In this document: positions 21,703-32,150 of the stretch, piece by piece | How the letters are laid out: each line of letters opens with the position of its first letter | Position numbering within the stretch: the first letter of the stretch is position 1 | Assembly (NCBI RefSeq): GCF_905163445.1 | Contig: NC_053201.1 | Location: 10,674,001 to 10,738,000, forward strand | Direction: 5' to 3' | Origin: Pararge aegeria | Taxonomy: Eukaryota > Arthropoda > Insecta > Lepidoptera > Nymphalidae | DNA length: 64,000 nt | Notes under the pieces: generated by a model | Seen by the model: only the letters and a program-made list of their open reading frames with translations | Database searches by the model: none | Told to the model about the DNA's origin: nothing | Translations under genes and position numbers: made by a program

Positions 21703-22225
21703 TCAAAAGTCAAAGTCAAAAATATCTTTATTCAAGTAGGCCCATAGGTGTCACTCTTGATGCGTACATAAGAATTACACGGTAGTGAGATGATGGCGAT
21801 AACCACATTCGTAAACTTAAAACTAAAGCTACGAGGGTTCCTAACGTGCCCTGGTCTAAGAAGTAGCCCACAACAAACTTAGCCGGGTGTTTTTTTTTCA
21901 CCATCACCATCTCACAATGTCATTTAAAATTATTAGAAGAGCAACCTGGTTAGAGCAATAATACACACCCAAGCTTTTTTATCGCTTTTTTAGTCGTTTA
22001 TACTATAATAGGTTTATACTATATAGCTTACATTTAATACAAACTTTTTAAGAGAATTCTCCAAGATGTCAATGGAAAGTTTATTGTAGAATTGTATGCA
22101 ATTTCCTTTAAACGAATTATGAATTTTATGTAACTTAGTATGTTGCACTATAAGTTTATTCTTACTTCTAACGTTTAAATTATTGCAGTCACATTTTTTC
22201 TTAAAATTCTGCTAGGACATTCAGT
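21703..22225 (-). mobile_element. LINE2 3' end, 5' truncated
   Basis: Minus-strand order: reverse-transcriptase tail (KNKLIVQHTKLHKIHNSFKG, CIQFYNKLSIDILENSLKK in broken frame), 3' UTR (TGCTCTAACCAGGTTGCTCT, CACCCGGCTAAGTTTGTTG), then the GACTTTGACTTTT tail at 21703. Frameshifts after the ILENSLKK peptide make it dead. Confidence 0.85.
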
Positions 22226-22412
22226 ATGTTTTTTTGACACAATGCACTGCATGCAATAACGGCTGAATGAGGGTTCTGTATGTTCCTAGTTCTGTGGGTG
22301 TACTTAAGAATTTTGTTTCCCTAATGGGTTTTGAGATTGCTTTGAATATTTATGAAATTATTTTCATATTTTATAACCAATATTCTGATATTAGTTCAAC
22401 TGTAAGTATTTA
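22226..22412 (-). repeat. Dispersed repeat X, copy 2
   Basis: The reverse complement of 22226-22412 equals 23763-23945 almost base for base (AATACTTACAGTTGAACTAA, CATTAGGGAAACAAAATTC, CGTTATTGCATGCAGTGCAT). It abuts LINE2 on one side and a truncated SINE-A on the other. Confidence 0.8.
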
Positions 22413-22618
22413 ACGTAAGCGTAGCTTGTGTTATGGGTACAAAGATGGCTGATGAATATTTTTATGAATAATATAATACTTAGAATATACAAATAAAGAC
22501 CCAGACACTGAAAAATATTCATGCTCATCACACAAACATTTCCCAGTAGTGGGAATCGAACCCACCGCCTTGGATTCAGAAAGCGGGGTCGCTGCCCACT
22601 GCGCCAATCGGCCGTCAA
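22413..22618 (-). mobile_element. SINE-A with 3' end missing
   Basis: Full tRNA-like head (GGGAATCGAACCCACCGCCT, CACTGCGCCAATCGGCCGTC) and body; the terminal GGGGCTAGATGGCGATGTGT block is absent at the junction with repeat X. Confidence 0.9.
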
Positions 22619-22869
22619 ACACTTTGTATAGGACGTGCTCCTTTTGCTCTATAAAGCGTTGCTTGATTTATAGGAGATGGTTTTCCACTAACCACCAGGT
22701 AGGCCATTTGCTTGGTCTGTCAACCAATCAATAGCCTTCAACAGCCCACAGCTGGCCTAAAGGCCTCTCCAAACGGACGGACGGGTTGGTGATCGCAGTA
22801 GATGGTACTTAGCACAGAGGGCGCTGTTGTCCGTTCTCTGTTATAAAAAAAAAACACATCCCAAAGCCC
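22619..22869. other. Short repeat D-like fragment and unassigned sequence
   Basis: TTTTCCACTAACCACCAGGT and GCCATTTGCTTGGTCTGTCA (22680-22720) resemble the 3' end of repeat D. The rest is unassigned. Confidence 0.4.
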
Positions 22870-22997
22870 CAAAGCCCCAAAGTAAGCGTAGCTTGAATAC
22901 TTGTAAAAATCCAATCGATGAAAAATATATCGGGAATCGAACCCACGGCCCTGGCCTCAGGAAGCAGGGTTGCTGCCCACTGCGCCAATTGGCCGCG
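22870..22997 (-). mobile_element. SINE-A with internal deletion
   Basis: 3' motif CCCCAAAGTAAGCGTAGCTT and head CGGGAATCGAACCCACGGCC, CACTGCGCCAATTGGCCGCG are joined by only about 40 bp of unrelated sequence. A CCCCAAAG triplication lies at 22865-22883. Confidence 0.88.
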
Positions 22998-23284
22998 TTA
23001 TATTCCAGTAGTCGCCTCCTGTGACACTCGCGGGAAGAGAAGGGTCGGTGACAACTATATTCTGATCTGCCGTCACCACACGGTTAGACCGCACACGCTA
23101 AACAAGGTCAACGATGCAGTCCAGTATAGAAATATTTTTGAATAGATATAAAAATATTTGCTGCATAACTTATCAGTAATACAGGTCAGTAGGCAATCCA
23201 CTCAAGAAAAACACAGATAAAATTCACTCAATACTGAAAAAATAGTTTTATATTGAAAACTGGCGACATCTTGTCCTTATTTTA
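22998..23284. other. No recognised feature
   Basis: Unassigned sequence between repeats. Confidence 0.45.
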
Positions 23285-23455
23285 TGATGTAATACTAGCG
23301 GACCCCAGCGCCATCTGTCGGGCTGATTTGTGAATCTAAACCATCCAGCGTGCCACCCAAACGCATACAAAAAAATTCGTTCAAATCGGTCCAGCCGTTT
23401 AGGAGGAGTTCAGTGACATACACACGCACACAAGAAATATATGATGTAATATCTC
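23285..23455 (+). repeat. Helitron-like or unclassified non-autonomous repeat
   Basis: ACTAGCGGACCCCAGCGCCA, TCGTTCAAATCGGTCCAGCC and GTTTAGGAGGAGTTCAGTGA, ending in CACACGCACACAAG. This AAATCGGTCCAGCCGTTTAG-type sentence is common in lepidopteran small Helitron-like repeats; ends are not certain. Confidence 0.55.
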
Positions 23456-23479
23456 TTAGAGGCTTTGCATTTTTTTTTT

Positions 23480-23690
23480 ATTCAACTACAATTTTGCCCT
23501 TGACTCCAGTCTCAGCTGGTGGCAAATTATGATGCAATCTAAGTTGGTAGCGGGAAAATCTGTTAGAGAGTATGGTAAGCATACCCCTAATATACTTCTA
23601 CGCGACATAGCACCGGAATAATGATTCGCTTTAGCGGCACGTGTTTGTCGGCAGTGTGGTAACTTCACCATTCTACCATAGCACTGCAAA
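23480..23690 (-). mobile_element. SINE-B without head
   Basis: TTTTGCCCTTGACTCCAGTC, GTAGCGGGAAAATCTGTTAG, GCGACATAGCACCGGAATAA and AGCGGCACGTGTTTGTCGG match reversed SINE-B. Confidence 0.85.
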
Positions 23691-23762
23691 TTACCGGGCG
23701 GGTTTTCACCCCTATGTTGTTAATATCCCAAAAACTCGCACGAAGCGATTTGCATCTTCTTC

Positions 23763-24135
23763 CGTTAAATACTTACAGTTGAACTAATATCAGAATATTG
23801 GTTACAAAATATGAAAATAATTTCATAAATATTCAAGCAATCTCAAAACCCATTAGGGAAACAAAATTCTTAAGTACACCCACATAACTAGGAACATACA
23901 GAACCCTTATTCAGCCGTTATTGCATGCAGTGCATTGTGTCAAAATAACAGTGAAAACGCCCCGCCTACGTCTCACTTCACACCTACTGAATGTTGCTAG
24001 CCCACAAACCTTTCCCATTTTCCCCATTTAAAGGTTAAGAACATTAGAGGTAAAATAATTACTGTCACCTACAAAATGGTATGAAGTGACTAAACGCCTT
24101 TTCGAGAAACGCTGCTAAAGTGGAGTGGTTTTTGA
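23763..24135 (+). repeat. Dispersed repeat X, copy 3 (longest)
   Basis: The first 183 bp match copy 2 in inverse orientation. The remainder (AACAGTGAAAACGCCCCGCC, GAATGTTGCTAGCCCACAAA, TTTCCCATTTTCCCC, GCTAAAGTGGAGTGG) matches copy 1. It therefore bridges two partial copies and defines the longest known extent of the unit. Confidence 0.8.
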
Positions 24136-24483
24136 TGCTTTACTATTAGCCGAGCACACGGTTTCTGGATGTTCTTTATTCTGTGAGTACACTTTGCTTG
24201 CAACAGAATCAAAGTAAAGTGGCACCCTTCACTTCAATTAGCAATATTAAAATGGCCATAAACTGAAGTAAATACCAAGCCTAATGAACTGAAGCATTTT
24301 AATAACCGTAATGTGACCGTTTTTTTTGTTAAAAGGTTGTTTTTATTGACAAAGAAAACTGTTGATCAAGTTTTTTTTTATATAAACTAACGGCATTTAT
24401 AAGTTATGGTGGAAAGTGTGTAACTCCTTTATGTATATATAAATGTTTCATTTGTATATTATATACATTCTAACCATTTTTCG
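24136..24483. other. No recognised feature
   Basis: AT-rich; nothing recognised. Confidence 0.5.
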
Positions 24484-24735
24484 ACGGCCGATTGGCGCAG
24501 TTTGCAGCGACCTTGCTGAAGTCCAAGGCCGTGGGTTCCATTCCCACTACTGATAAATGTTTGCGTGATGAGCATGAATATTTTTTAATATCTGGGTATT
24601 TATTTGTATATTCTAAGTATTTGTGTATATTATTCATAAAAATATTCATCAGCCATCTTAGTACCCATAAAAGCTGCGCTTACTTTGGGGCTAGATGGCG
24701 ATGTGTGTACTGTCGTAATATATTTATTTAAAAAT
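24484..24735 (+). mobile_element. SINE-A, full length
   Basis: GACGGCCGATTGGCGCAG head, a box B weakened to GGTTCCATTCC, full body, and 3' GGGGCTAGATGGCGATGTGT followed by ATTTATTTAAAAATAAAAAA. Confidence 0.92.
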
Positions 24736-24854
24736 AAAAAACAATTATATAATTAAATACATGAAACCCCGAAACAAAAACCCATACATTTGTTTTTTTT
24801 ATAACACGGAACACATCATGCAAAGTGTAGAGTAGATAATATAATAATTAGTAT

Positions 24855-24950
24855 TAGCTCCTCTGGTGCTGCAGATGTTTATGGGAGGCGGTGATCACTT
24901 ACCATCCACCTACCCACTTGCTCGTTTGCCCGCTATTAATATTTAAAAAA
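24855..24950 (+). repeat. Short dispersed repeat (GGCGGTGATCACTTACCATC)
   Basis: GCAGATGTTTATGGGAGGCG, GTGATCACTTACCATCCACC and TGCTCGTTTGCCCGCTATTA, followed by an A run. The pattern of an A-tailed retroelement 3' end; it occurs once here. Confidence 0.5.
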
Positions 24951-25006
24951 AAATCTTCAATCGAAAACCATTTTTAATCGGTAAATAGTTAATTAATCAT
25001 GATTTT

Positions 25007-25340
25007 TTTATTTCAATACAAGTTAGCCCTTGACTGCAATACAAAGTAAAACTGCTGGTGGTAAGTGATGATGCAGTTTATGATGGTAGCGGGCTAACCT
25101 GTTAGGGAATGTGGTAGTCATACCTTTGAAAGAGTTCTAAGCGACATCGCACCGGAACACTAAATCGCTTAGCGGCACGTCTTTGTTGGTAAGATGGTAA
25201 CTAGCCACGGCCAAAGCCTCCCACCAGACCCGAGAAAATTCAGACATTATAAATTGCCAAATTGTCCCAGCCGGAAATCGAACCCGGGACCTCCTACTTA
25301 AATTCACAGCGCTCACCGCTGCGCCAGGAAGGTCGTCAAA
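25007..25340 (-). mobile_element. SINE-B, full length
   Basis: Complete from the 3' end (ACAAGTTAGCCCTTGACTGC) to the head (GGAATCGAACCCGGGACCTC, GCTCACCGCTGCGCCAGGAA, GGTCGTCAAA). Box B is intact (GGTTCGATTCC on the minus strand). A frame of 90 codons crosses it but is not a gene. Confidence 0.93.
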
Positions 25341-25600
25341 AATATATGAAAAGAGAACGGGATACATACAACGTCCTTTGTCAAAACTATTTATCTTCTG
25401 ACTTTTCATATCACTGGATATGTTTTAAATAAAATATATTCTGTTACAGAAAATAATACGGTTCGATCAATTGAAAACAACTATTCTACTGTAGCGATAC
25501 AAAAAGCCCAGCACTCGAGTCTGATTTATTTTGTGAAAAAATAACTACGGAGGTTTTTTTATTCATTATTTGAATAGGTAATGCTATAGTTTTCATTACT
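25341..25600. other. No recognised feature
   Basis: AT-rich spacer. Confidence 0.5.
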
Positions 25601-25918
25601 TCATCATCATCATCAAATAAACCCATTACGGGCCCACTAAACCCATTACGGGCCACGGGTCTCCTCCCACAATGAGGATGGGTTAAGGCCATAATCCACC
25701 ACGCTGTCCCAGTGGGCATTGGTGGACTCCACACATCTTTGAGAACAGTTTGGAGAACTCTCAGGCATGCAGGTTTCCTCACGATGTTTTCCTTCACCGT
25801 TGAAGCAAGTGATATTTAAATTGCTTAAATCGCGCATAACTTAGAAAAGTTAGAGGTGTGCTGGGATTCGAACTCGGCCCCACGAAAGTGAAGACCTTAC
25901 CCACTAGGCCATCAGCGC
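25601..25918 (-). mobile_element. SINE-C, full length
   Basis: TCATCATCATCATCAAATAA tail, CACGGGTCTCCTCCCACAAT, GTCCCAGTGGGCATTGGTGG, CAGGCATGCAGGTTTCCTCA, GATGTTTTCCTTCACCGTTG, GTGCTGGGATTCGAACTCGG (box B region) and ACCCACTAGGCCATCAGCGC (box A region). AAACCCATTACGGGCC is duplicated in tandem near 25619-25652. Confidence 0.93.
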
Positions 25919-25924
25919 TTTTTT

Positions 25925-26162
25925 ATTGTCTATTGGGAGATTTTGGCCGTGGCTAGTTACCACCCTACCGACAAAGACGTGCCGCTAAGCGTTTAGTGTT
26001 CCGGTGCGATGTCGCGTAGAAACCTATTAGGGGTATGACTATCATACTCCCAATCAGGTTAGCCCGCTACTATCTTAGCCCGCTACTATCTTAGACTGTA
26101 TCATCACTTGCTACCAGGTGAGATTGCAGTCAAGGGCTAACTTGTAGTGAAATAAAAAAAAA
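25925..26162 (+). mobile_element. SINE-B, 5' truncated
   Basis: Begins at TTTTGGCCGTGGCTAGTTAC and runs to AGGGCTAACTTGTAGTG and an A tail. AGCCCGCTACTATCTT is duplicated in tandem near 26060-26093. It directly follows SINE-C with about 10 bp between them. Confidence 0.9.
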
Positions 26163-26214
26163 ATACTTGCTTTCAATTAATAAACAAACATAACAGATAC
26201 TTCATCAACACTAC

Positions 26215-26848
26215 AAAATGGGTCTGAGAGAGTCATTGAAAGATAAATTTAAAGATCTTAAAATAATGACAGTGTATAGTTAGTACAAATTTGAAAATTT
26301 TATGTACGTTCATAAAAACATTTCTAAATTTAAGAAAAAATGTGACTGCAATAATTTAAACATTAGAAGTAAGAATAAACTTATAGTGCAATATACAAAG
26401 TTACATAAAATTCATAATTCGTTAAAAGGAAATTGCATACAATTCTACAATCAACTACCCATTGACATCTTGGAGAAATCTCTTAAAAAGTTCAATGTTT
26501 GTATTAAACGTAAGCTTATAGAAAAGTCCTATTATAGTATAAAGAACTACGTAATCGATAAAAAAGCTTGGGTGTGAATTATTGCTCTAACCAGGATGCC
26601 CTTCTAATAATTTTAAATTACATTGTGAGATGGTGATAACAAAAAAAACGCCCGGCTAAGTTTGTTGTGGGCTTCTTCTTAGACCAGGGCGCGTTGGGAA
26701 CCCACGTAGCTTTAGTTTTAAGTTTACGAATGTGGTTATCGCCATCATCTCACTACCGTGTATTTCTTATGTACGCATCAAAAGTGACACCTATGGGCCT
26801 ACTAGAATAAAGATATTTTTGACTTTGACTTTTGACTTTTAATGAGAT
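26215..26848 (+). mobile_element. LINE2 3' end with longest reverse-transcriptase tail
   Basis: Reading from 26219: GLRESLKDKFKDLKIMTVYS, a stop, then an open frame (26302-26577) with MYVHKNISKFKKKCDC, NKLIVQYTKLHKIHNSLKG, CIQFYNQLPIDILEKSLKKF and SYYSIKNYVIDKKAWV. This is the tail of a CR1/Jockey-group LINE protein. The 3' UTR follows (CTAAGTTTGTTGTGGGCTTC, CGCCATCATCTCACTACCGT) and the tail TTTGACTTTGACTTTTGACT. No catalytic FADD-type motif is present. Confidence 0.9.
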
Positions 26849-26851
26849 ACT

Positions 26852-27215
26852 AAAAATTTTTTCTTTCACCTTATTCTGCGGTTGTAGAAAAAACTACTCT
26901 CACACTAGAAAAATATATTTAATACATTGAAAGATTTATTAAAACGCATTATCTAGTTATCTCAATATCGGAAAACCAAGTTTCATGATTAAAATTTGAG
27001 ATTTTTGTTTGTACAATTGAATCAATTAACTCACCGGAATGAGCCCGCAAGACTTTGACAATTCAAAGTGTACTGTGTCAAACCTTTTATTGAAAAACAA
27101 AATTGTTGACTATAGTTAACTTCAGGGTGTCGGTTGTTCGTGACGGTGTGCACCCACATCGAAAAAATTTACTCTCATCATTTTCCCTATCGCGCCAAAA
27201 GAAGTATAACTTCAA
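26852..27215. repeat. Left arm of a large inverted repeat
   Basis: Landmarks CACCTTATTCTGC, AAACGCATTATCTAGTTA, GTTGACTATAGTTAACTTCA, GGGTGTCGGTTG, ATTTACTCTCATCATTTT and CGCGCCAAAAGAAGTATAAC recur in reverse order and complement at 29115-29425. Confidence 0.8.
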
Positions 27216-27532
27216 AAGTTTTGACACTTGGCACGATACTTTCTCATATACATTTTTCCAGCAATTTTCAATACATTTCAAAGACGTCTCCACGTAACGA
27301 GGCACAGTCGAGACGCCATAAAAGAATATTGATGACAAACATATGTACAGCGCGATTGTTTCGCACGATGAATCCGTTTGTTTGCTATGTTAACATGTTT
27401 GTGCTGCGATCAATTCTTTAATGGCATGTCGTTACTATTACAAAAGGCTATTAAGGAGCGTTTGAATTTGTGTTTTCGAACGACAAGTGGCTGAATGCAT
27501 GTTGCATCTTGAGAATTTATTAATGGTACTAG
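27216..27532. other. No recognised feature (inside inverted-repeat region)
   Basis: Frames at 27087-27421 on both strands lie in or next to the arm and show no domain. Confidence 0.45.
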
Positions 27533-27835
27533 CTGTTGCCCGCGACTTCGTCTGCGTTTGTTTTTGTTTTTAAAGTATTCAGTATCGCTAAGCCTTAAAT
27601 GAGTATAGTAGTATATATATATATATATAACATGTGACTGTCAATTAATTAAAGACAAATAAATTGCATTAAAATAAAATTGCGACTATAATAAAAGATC
27701 TCAGCTATCCTATCTCTTAAGTTGGACCAGACTGCTCACGGTGTGCCAATTTAATTTTAAATCGGTTAAGTAGTTTAGGAGTCCATCGCAGACAAACATC
27801 GTGACAGGAGATTTATATACATTAAGATAATCGTG
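27533..27835 (-). mobile_element. Helitron-like element, 3' end at left
   Basis: The plus strand begins ACTAGCTGTTGCCCGCGACT, the complement of a Helitron end (GCGGGCAACAGCTAG followed by T). It continues to TAAATCGGTTAAGTAGTTTA and GGAGTCCATCGCAGACAAAC. An (AT)n run sits at 27613-27630. Confidence 0.7.
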
Positions 27836-27884
27836 GAATTGACAAGCTTCAAGCAAGCTTTATTGACAGGCTTCGAAATGACAA

Positions 27885-28210
27885 GCTTGACGACCTCCTG
27901 GCGCAAAGCGCTGTGAATTTAAGGAGGTCTCGGGTTCGATTCCGGCGGGGGCAATTTGGGAATTTAAAATTTCTGAATTTTCTCTGGTCTGGTCTGGTGG
28001 GAGGCTTTATTGTAGCCGTGGCTAGTTACCGACAAAGACGTGCGAAGCGATTTAGTGTTCCGGTGCGGTGTCGCGTAGAGAACGATTAGGGGATATGCCT
28101 ACCATATTCCCCAACAGGTTAGCCCGCTACCATCTTAGACTGCATCATCACTTACTAGGTTAGGTAGCAGTCAAGGGCTAATTTGTAGTGGAATAATGTA
28201 AAAAAAGCTA
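27885..28210 (+). mobile_element. SINE-B, full length
   Basis: TTGACGACCTCCTGGCGCAA head, exact box B GGTTCGATTCC, body with GGTCTGGTCTGGTGGGAGGC, small deletions after CTAGTTACC, and terminus GGCTAATTTGTAGTGGAATA. Confidence 0.93.
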
Positions 28211-28269
28211 TCAAGCAATTACCCGGTACGATGCTAATTATATACCGATAGTATAGGTCTTATATTAAT

Positions 28270-28345
28270 GCCCCCAACAAGTTATGCTTATCACCAGGTG
28301 AAATTGCAGGTTAAGGCTACCTTGTAGTGGGTTTAAATAACACCC
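28270..28345 (+). mobile_element. SINE-B 3' fragment
   Basis: GCTTATCACCAGGTGAAATT, GCAGGTTAAGGCTACCTTGT and AGTGGGTTTAAAT; only the terminal block remains. Confidence 0.75.
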
Positions 28346-28552
28346 CCACCCGCACGACAACGCGCTGCGCCTATTTTGTACGGTGTTAGAATAAAAAATA
28401 TTTTCCGCCCATTGATATAAATGAAAAGATATGCTCTTGTGTACAGATATCTGTCAGGAATGCAACCTTTACATAAATCAGTGCCATCTCTTAGAATATT
28501 CACAAACTAGCTATCATGGACAACAAAGGCTCTAAGGAAGGAGGAATTGGTA

Positions 28553-28635
28553 CTTAGATCACTTATGAATATTTTATGAATAGTATACATACATACTTAT
28601 AATATACAAATAAACACCCAGACACGGAAAAACGT
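28553..28635 (-). mobile_element. SINE-A internal fragment
   Basis: ACTTATGAATATTTTATGAA, TACATACTTATAATATACAA and ATAAACACCCAGACACGGAA are the reversed SINE-A body without head or 3' end. Confidence 0.75.
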
Positions 28636-29114
28636 TATGTTATAATAAATAATTTCTGAATAATTTATAGTTGGAGAAAAATTAGCTCAATTTATCTGCA
28701 TATTCTGTGAGGGAAGAACGAGACCTCCTGGTACAAGTATAATATATGCTTAAAAAGAGATCTCAGCGTTATAATTAAGATATGAATGTAATTGTGGATG
28801 AAATAACATTTACTATTTTTATTATAATAAGTTGGTGTCATTCTGTTTGTTTATATGCAGTAATATAATAAGTCTATGGTTCACCTGAACAATAATACAA
28901 TTTACAGTTTAGACGTTTAACGTAGCGCCGAAGTCAAGTAGACAATTAGCGTCATTTTATTTGATTTTAATTGTTAATTACTTTTAAATTTAATTTAGCT
29001 GCTTCGTTTGCGCCTTTTGACTTGTCTGGGACTTTGTCATAAACAAGGCTATTTATAAACGTTGAAAGGCATTTATTGTAATGAAGTTGTTTTGTACTTA
29101 TCACTATTTGGTTA
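28636..29114. other. No recognised feature (inside inverted-repeat region)
   Basis: AT-rich, no transposase-like coding sequence found. Confidence 0.45.
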
Positions 29115-29425
29115 TTTTCTGAAGTTATACTTCTTTTGGCGCGTTGGGGAAAAATGATGAGAGTAAATTTTTACGATGCGCGCGCACACCGTTACATTAA
29201 ACCGACACCCTGAAGTTAGCTATAGTCAACAAAATAAAAGTAAGGACATCTACGGATGCTTGCGTGAGAACTGACAACTGTATTCACTATAATATGTATT
29301 TATTTGTGATATTAAAATAAACGTTATTTAACTAGATAATGCGTTATAATAAAACTTTAAAATACCTTTTTTCCATTGTTAGTGTAGTTTTTTTGACAAA
29401 TGTAGAATAAGGCGAAAGATAAAAT
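29115..29425. repeat. Right arm of a large inverted repeat
   Basis: GAAGTTATACTTCTTTTGGC, TGATGAGAGTAAATTTTT, CCGACACCCTGAAGTTAGCT, ATAGTCAAC, TAACTAGATAATGCGTT and GTAGAATAAGGCGAAAGAT mirror the left arm, with an unshared stretch between the two conserved blocks. Confidence 0.8.
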
Positions 29426-29636
29426 TTTTTAAAAGATTTTTATATTGTTACGCCATAGAAGTATAACTTCTAACGCTTGTGCATAAGTACACACACGTTT
29501 CTTAATTCTTTTATATTTAGGAGCCGTAAAATGACGGCAGATCAGAATACGGTTGTCATGCCCCTTGTCTTTCCGCGCGTTTAATATGATATGACCAAAG
29601 GAATATAACAGACAACGGATAGTAGCGATGATATTA

Positions 29637-29800
29637 TATTCAAATTCAAAATTCATTTACCTATTTCAAGACCTGTTTGTAGTGACTCTACGACTGTTTG
29701 TAGAATACAGAAACCGTTAAGTCTGTCTGCTTGTAGTGACTCTAACACCGGTTTGGAAGGCAGACACTACCGTGGTAGAGTCACTACAAACATACCAGAG
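29637..29800 (-). mobile_element. LINE1 3' UTR, rearranged
   Basis: ATTCAAATTCAAAATTCATT tail followed by three TGTAGTGACTCTA-type copies and an inverted one (GTAGAGTCACTACAAACATA), so the UTR has been locally duplicated and inverted. Confidence 0.75.
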
Positions 29801-29854
29801 TCATTATAATTACTTGTTAATAACCAAACATTTAAACTATAAAAAATAAAAAAA

Positions 29855-30060
29855 AAAAAACACCCGGCTAAGTTTGTTGTGGGCTTCTTCTTAGACCAGG
29901 ACGCGTTTGGAACCCTCGTAGCTTTAGTTTTAAGTTTACGAATGTGGTTATCGCCATCATCTCACTACCGTGTGGTTCTTATGTACGCATCAAAAGTGCC
30001 ACCTGTGGGCCTACTTGAATAAAGATATTTTTGACTTTGACTTTGACTTTTGACTTTAAA
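29855..30060 (+). mobile_element. LINE2 3' UTR
   Basis: CACCCGGCTAAGTTTGTTGT, CAGGACGCGTTTGGAACCCT, CGCCATCATCTCACTACCGT, GGGCCTACTTGAATAAAGAT and a TTTGACTTTGACTTTTGACT tail. An A run lies at its 5' edge. Confidence 0.9.
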
Positions 30061-30683
30061 CTGAAAAGTATAAATATTAAAGAAGATAATTTCTCATTGA
30101 AGTACTTCAATAAATAGAGTTTATATTTTATGAAACAAATAAACAAAACTAAGAATCAGTACTGATTTAAAGAAATACTTAATATTGCAAGCAGATAAAT
30201 AAGCACAGTTTTCATATATAAAATAAACTAAAAAATAGAACCCAAAAGCGAAAATGTCTGTACGGTGAGAAATGAATTATCCCCATAAACCAATTTATTA
30301 GAGTAACAAGAAAAGGGATTTCTACAAAAGCCAAATATCTCATATTTCTTACATAAGGGTCAGGAAAAGAGGTACCGGTACCGGGGTAATTTTAACAATT
30401 TGGACCAAGTGAACGCTGAATAGTATTTCTTTGCTATTGTAACATCTGGTGTCTGCTTTGAAGTACCTGAAATATTTCTATTACAGCAATTCGTTAAAAA
30501 AATATAGGTACATATATAAAGCCATTTTAAATCCAGTATCGATTTATTTGACGGATTACTCATTTTATCGAAATTGTTATAATATAAATTAATGAATCCA
30601 CAATCATGCTTGAAGTACTGCGTAGATTGCTGGCTGAACAGACTGAAACATTTCCGTACAAATTAAACAATAAATGAAGTTCT
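30061..30683. other. No recognised feature
   Basis: AT-rich spacer. Confidence 0.5.
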
Positions 30684-30758
30684 ATGTTCCGGCTTTTATG
30701 CAATAAAAGCCGGAAACAATAGAAGACTTCATCATCTATTGTTTCCGGCTTTTATTGC
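30684..30758. repeat. Compact inverted repeat with three alternating copies
   Basis: A perfect 24-nt arm (30700-30723, GCAATAAAAGCCGGAAACAA plus TAGA) is inverted at 30735-30758 across an 11-nt spacer. A third partial copy, TTCCGGCTTTTATGC, precedes the first arm and can pair with it instead, so two mutually exclusive hairpins are possible. Confidence 0.9.
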
Positions 30759-31054
30759 AGACAAAACGTTATTGCTTTGACTTTCACAATATATTTATGG
30801 AGGTTGTAAAAAATTGTTATTTTTTTACCATCGCGTCGGTCAGACCTATTCCTACCAATTATAAAATATTTGTAGCTATTTTATTATTATAATTATGACA
30901 TTATTATGACCAAACAATCTTTTACCCATTCAGAGTATAACAAGGTACATATAGACATAGAGGAAAAAAAAACAAGCAACATTAGCTTGGCCGTTCCCTG
31001 GTTACTCAATAAGGTAACTAATTATTATTAAAGATATATAATCATATATATTTG
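30759..31054. other. No recognised feature
   Basis: AT-rich spacer. Confidence 0.5.
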
Positions 31055-31285
31055 AGGGCCGATGGACACAATGGGCAGCGACCCTGCTGTCTTATTTCGG
31101 AGTCAAGGCTGTGGGTTCGATTCTCAAAACTGGAAAATGTTTGTGTGTTATTTTTTAGTGTCTCAATTATAAAATTTATAAAAAAATATTTTTATGCATC
31201 TTGGTACCCATAACACAGCCATGCTTACTTTGGGGCTAGATGGCGATGTGTTTAATGTCGTAGGATATTTATTAAATATTATTAT
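31055..31285 (+). mobile_element. SINE-A, shortened
   Basis: GAGGGCCGATGGACACAATG (box A degraded), GGGTTCGATTCTCAAAACTG (box B nearly intact), a body with deletions, then GGGGCTAGATGGCGATGTGT. Confidence 0.88.
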
Positions 31286-31754
31286 TATCGAAGTTACACC
31301 GAAAACATAAATATGTACATTAAAACTTTGCTTTATAAAGCTTAAATGAAATAAATCCATAATGCATTATCCATTAACAATGTATCCTAGAAATAAATCA
31401 TTTCATTTCATAAAATAGACGTTGAAAAGGAAAAATTGCTCAAGAAACGAGATGAAAAGATCTATTCATTGCGACTCTACTTGACATAATTTTGAATATA
31501 GTTTTATGTAGCGATAACAAGTTGATTTTTAAGCAGCTGTGCTGTAGATTAACAAATGGGTAGGTATACCTATATTTTAAATTAGTAATTAAAGAATCAT
31601 ATCAAAAAATACTTTTAATTTAAAAATGTCGCTGACTGTTTGCTGAGTGAGAAATGAAATACTTAAAACTTTTTAAATAATAAAGTTACAGTTAATAACA
31701 CAGAAAACATTAAGGGTCTTTAACACAGAAAACATTAATAAAATAGTATTTGAC
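31286..31754. other. No recognised feature
   Basis: AT-rich. AACACAGAAAACATTAA occurs twice near 31697 and 31722. Confidence 0.5.
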
Positions 31755-32150
31755 AGTGATGACGTATGGTTTCGAAACATGGTCGCTAACTATTTGCTCC
31801 GAGTCAGTCAGCGGGCGATGGAGAGATAGGAGTATCGTGATCAAATCAGAAATGAGGAGATCTGTAGAAGAACCAGAGTTACCGTCATAGCTCAATGAGT
31901 CGAAAGCTGAATTGGCAATGGAGGTTGAGGTCCCGAGGTGCTGAAATGGCAGCCCCAACTGGTAAGCGTAGCGTTGGTTGACCCCCAACGAGGTGGACAG
32001 ACAACATTAAGCGACTCGCAGGTAGCCGCTGGATCCAAGCGGCAGTAAACCTTGGAATTTGGAACTCCCTATAAAAGACCTATGTCCAGCAGTGGACGTC
32101 TATCGGATACGGTGATGATAGTAATGTGATTATCGTGATGATGATGTTGA
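31755..32150 (+). mobile_element. RTE LINE fragment
   Basis: TCAGTCAGCGGGCGATGGAG, ATCAGAAATGAGGAGATCTG, GAAGAACCAGAGTTACCGTC, CAACGAGGTGGACAGACAAC and AGCAGTGGACGTCTATCGGA match the RTE C-terminus in order. Frameshifted; tail region has GATGATGATG near 32138. Confidence 0.85.
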
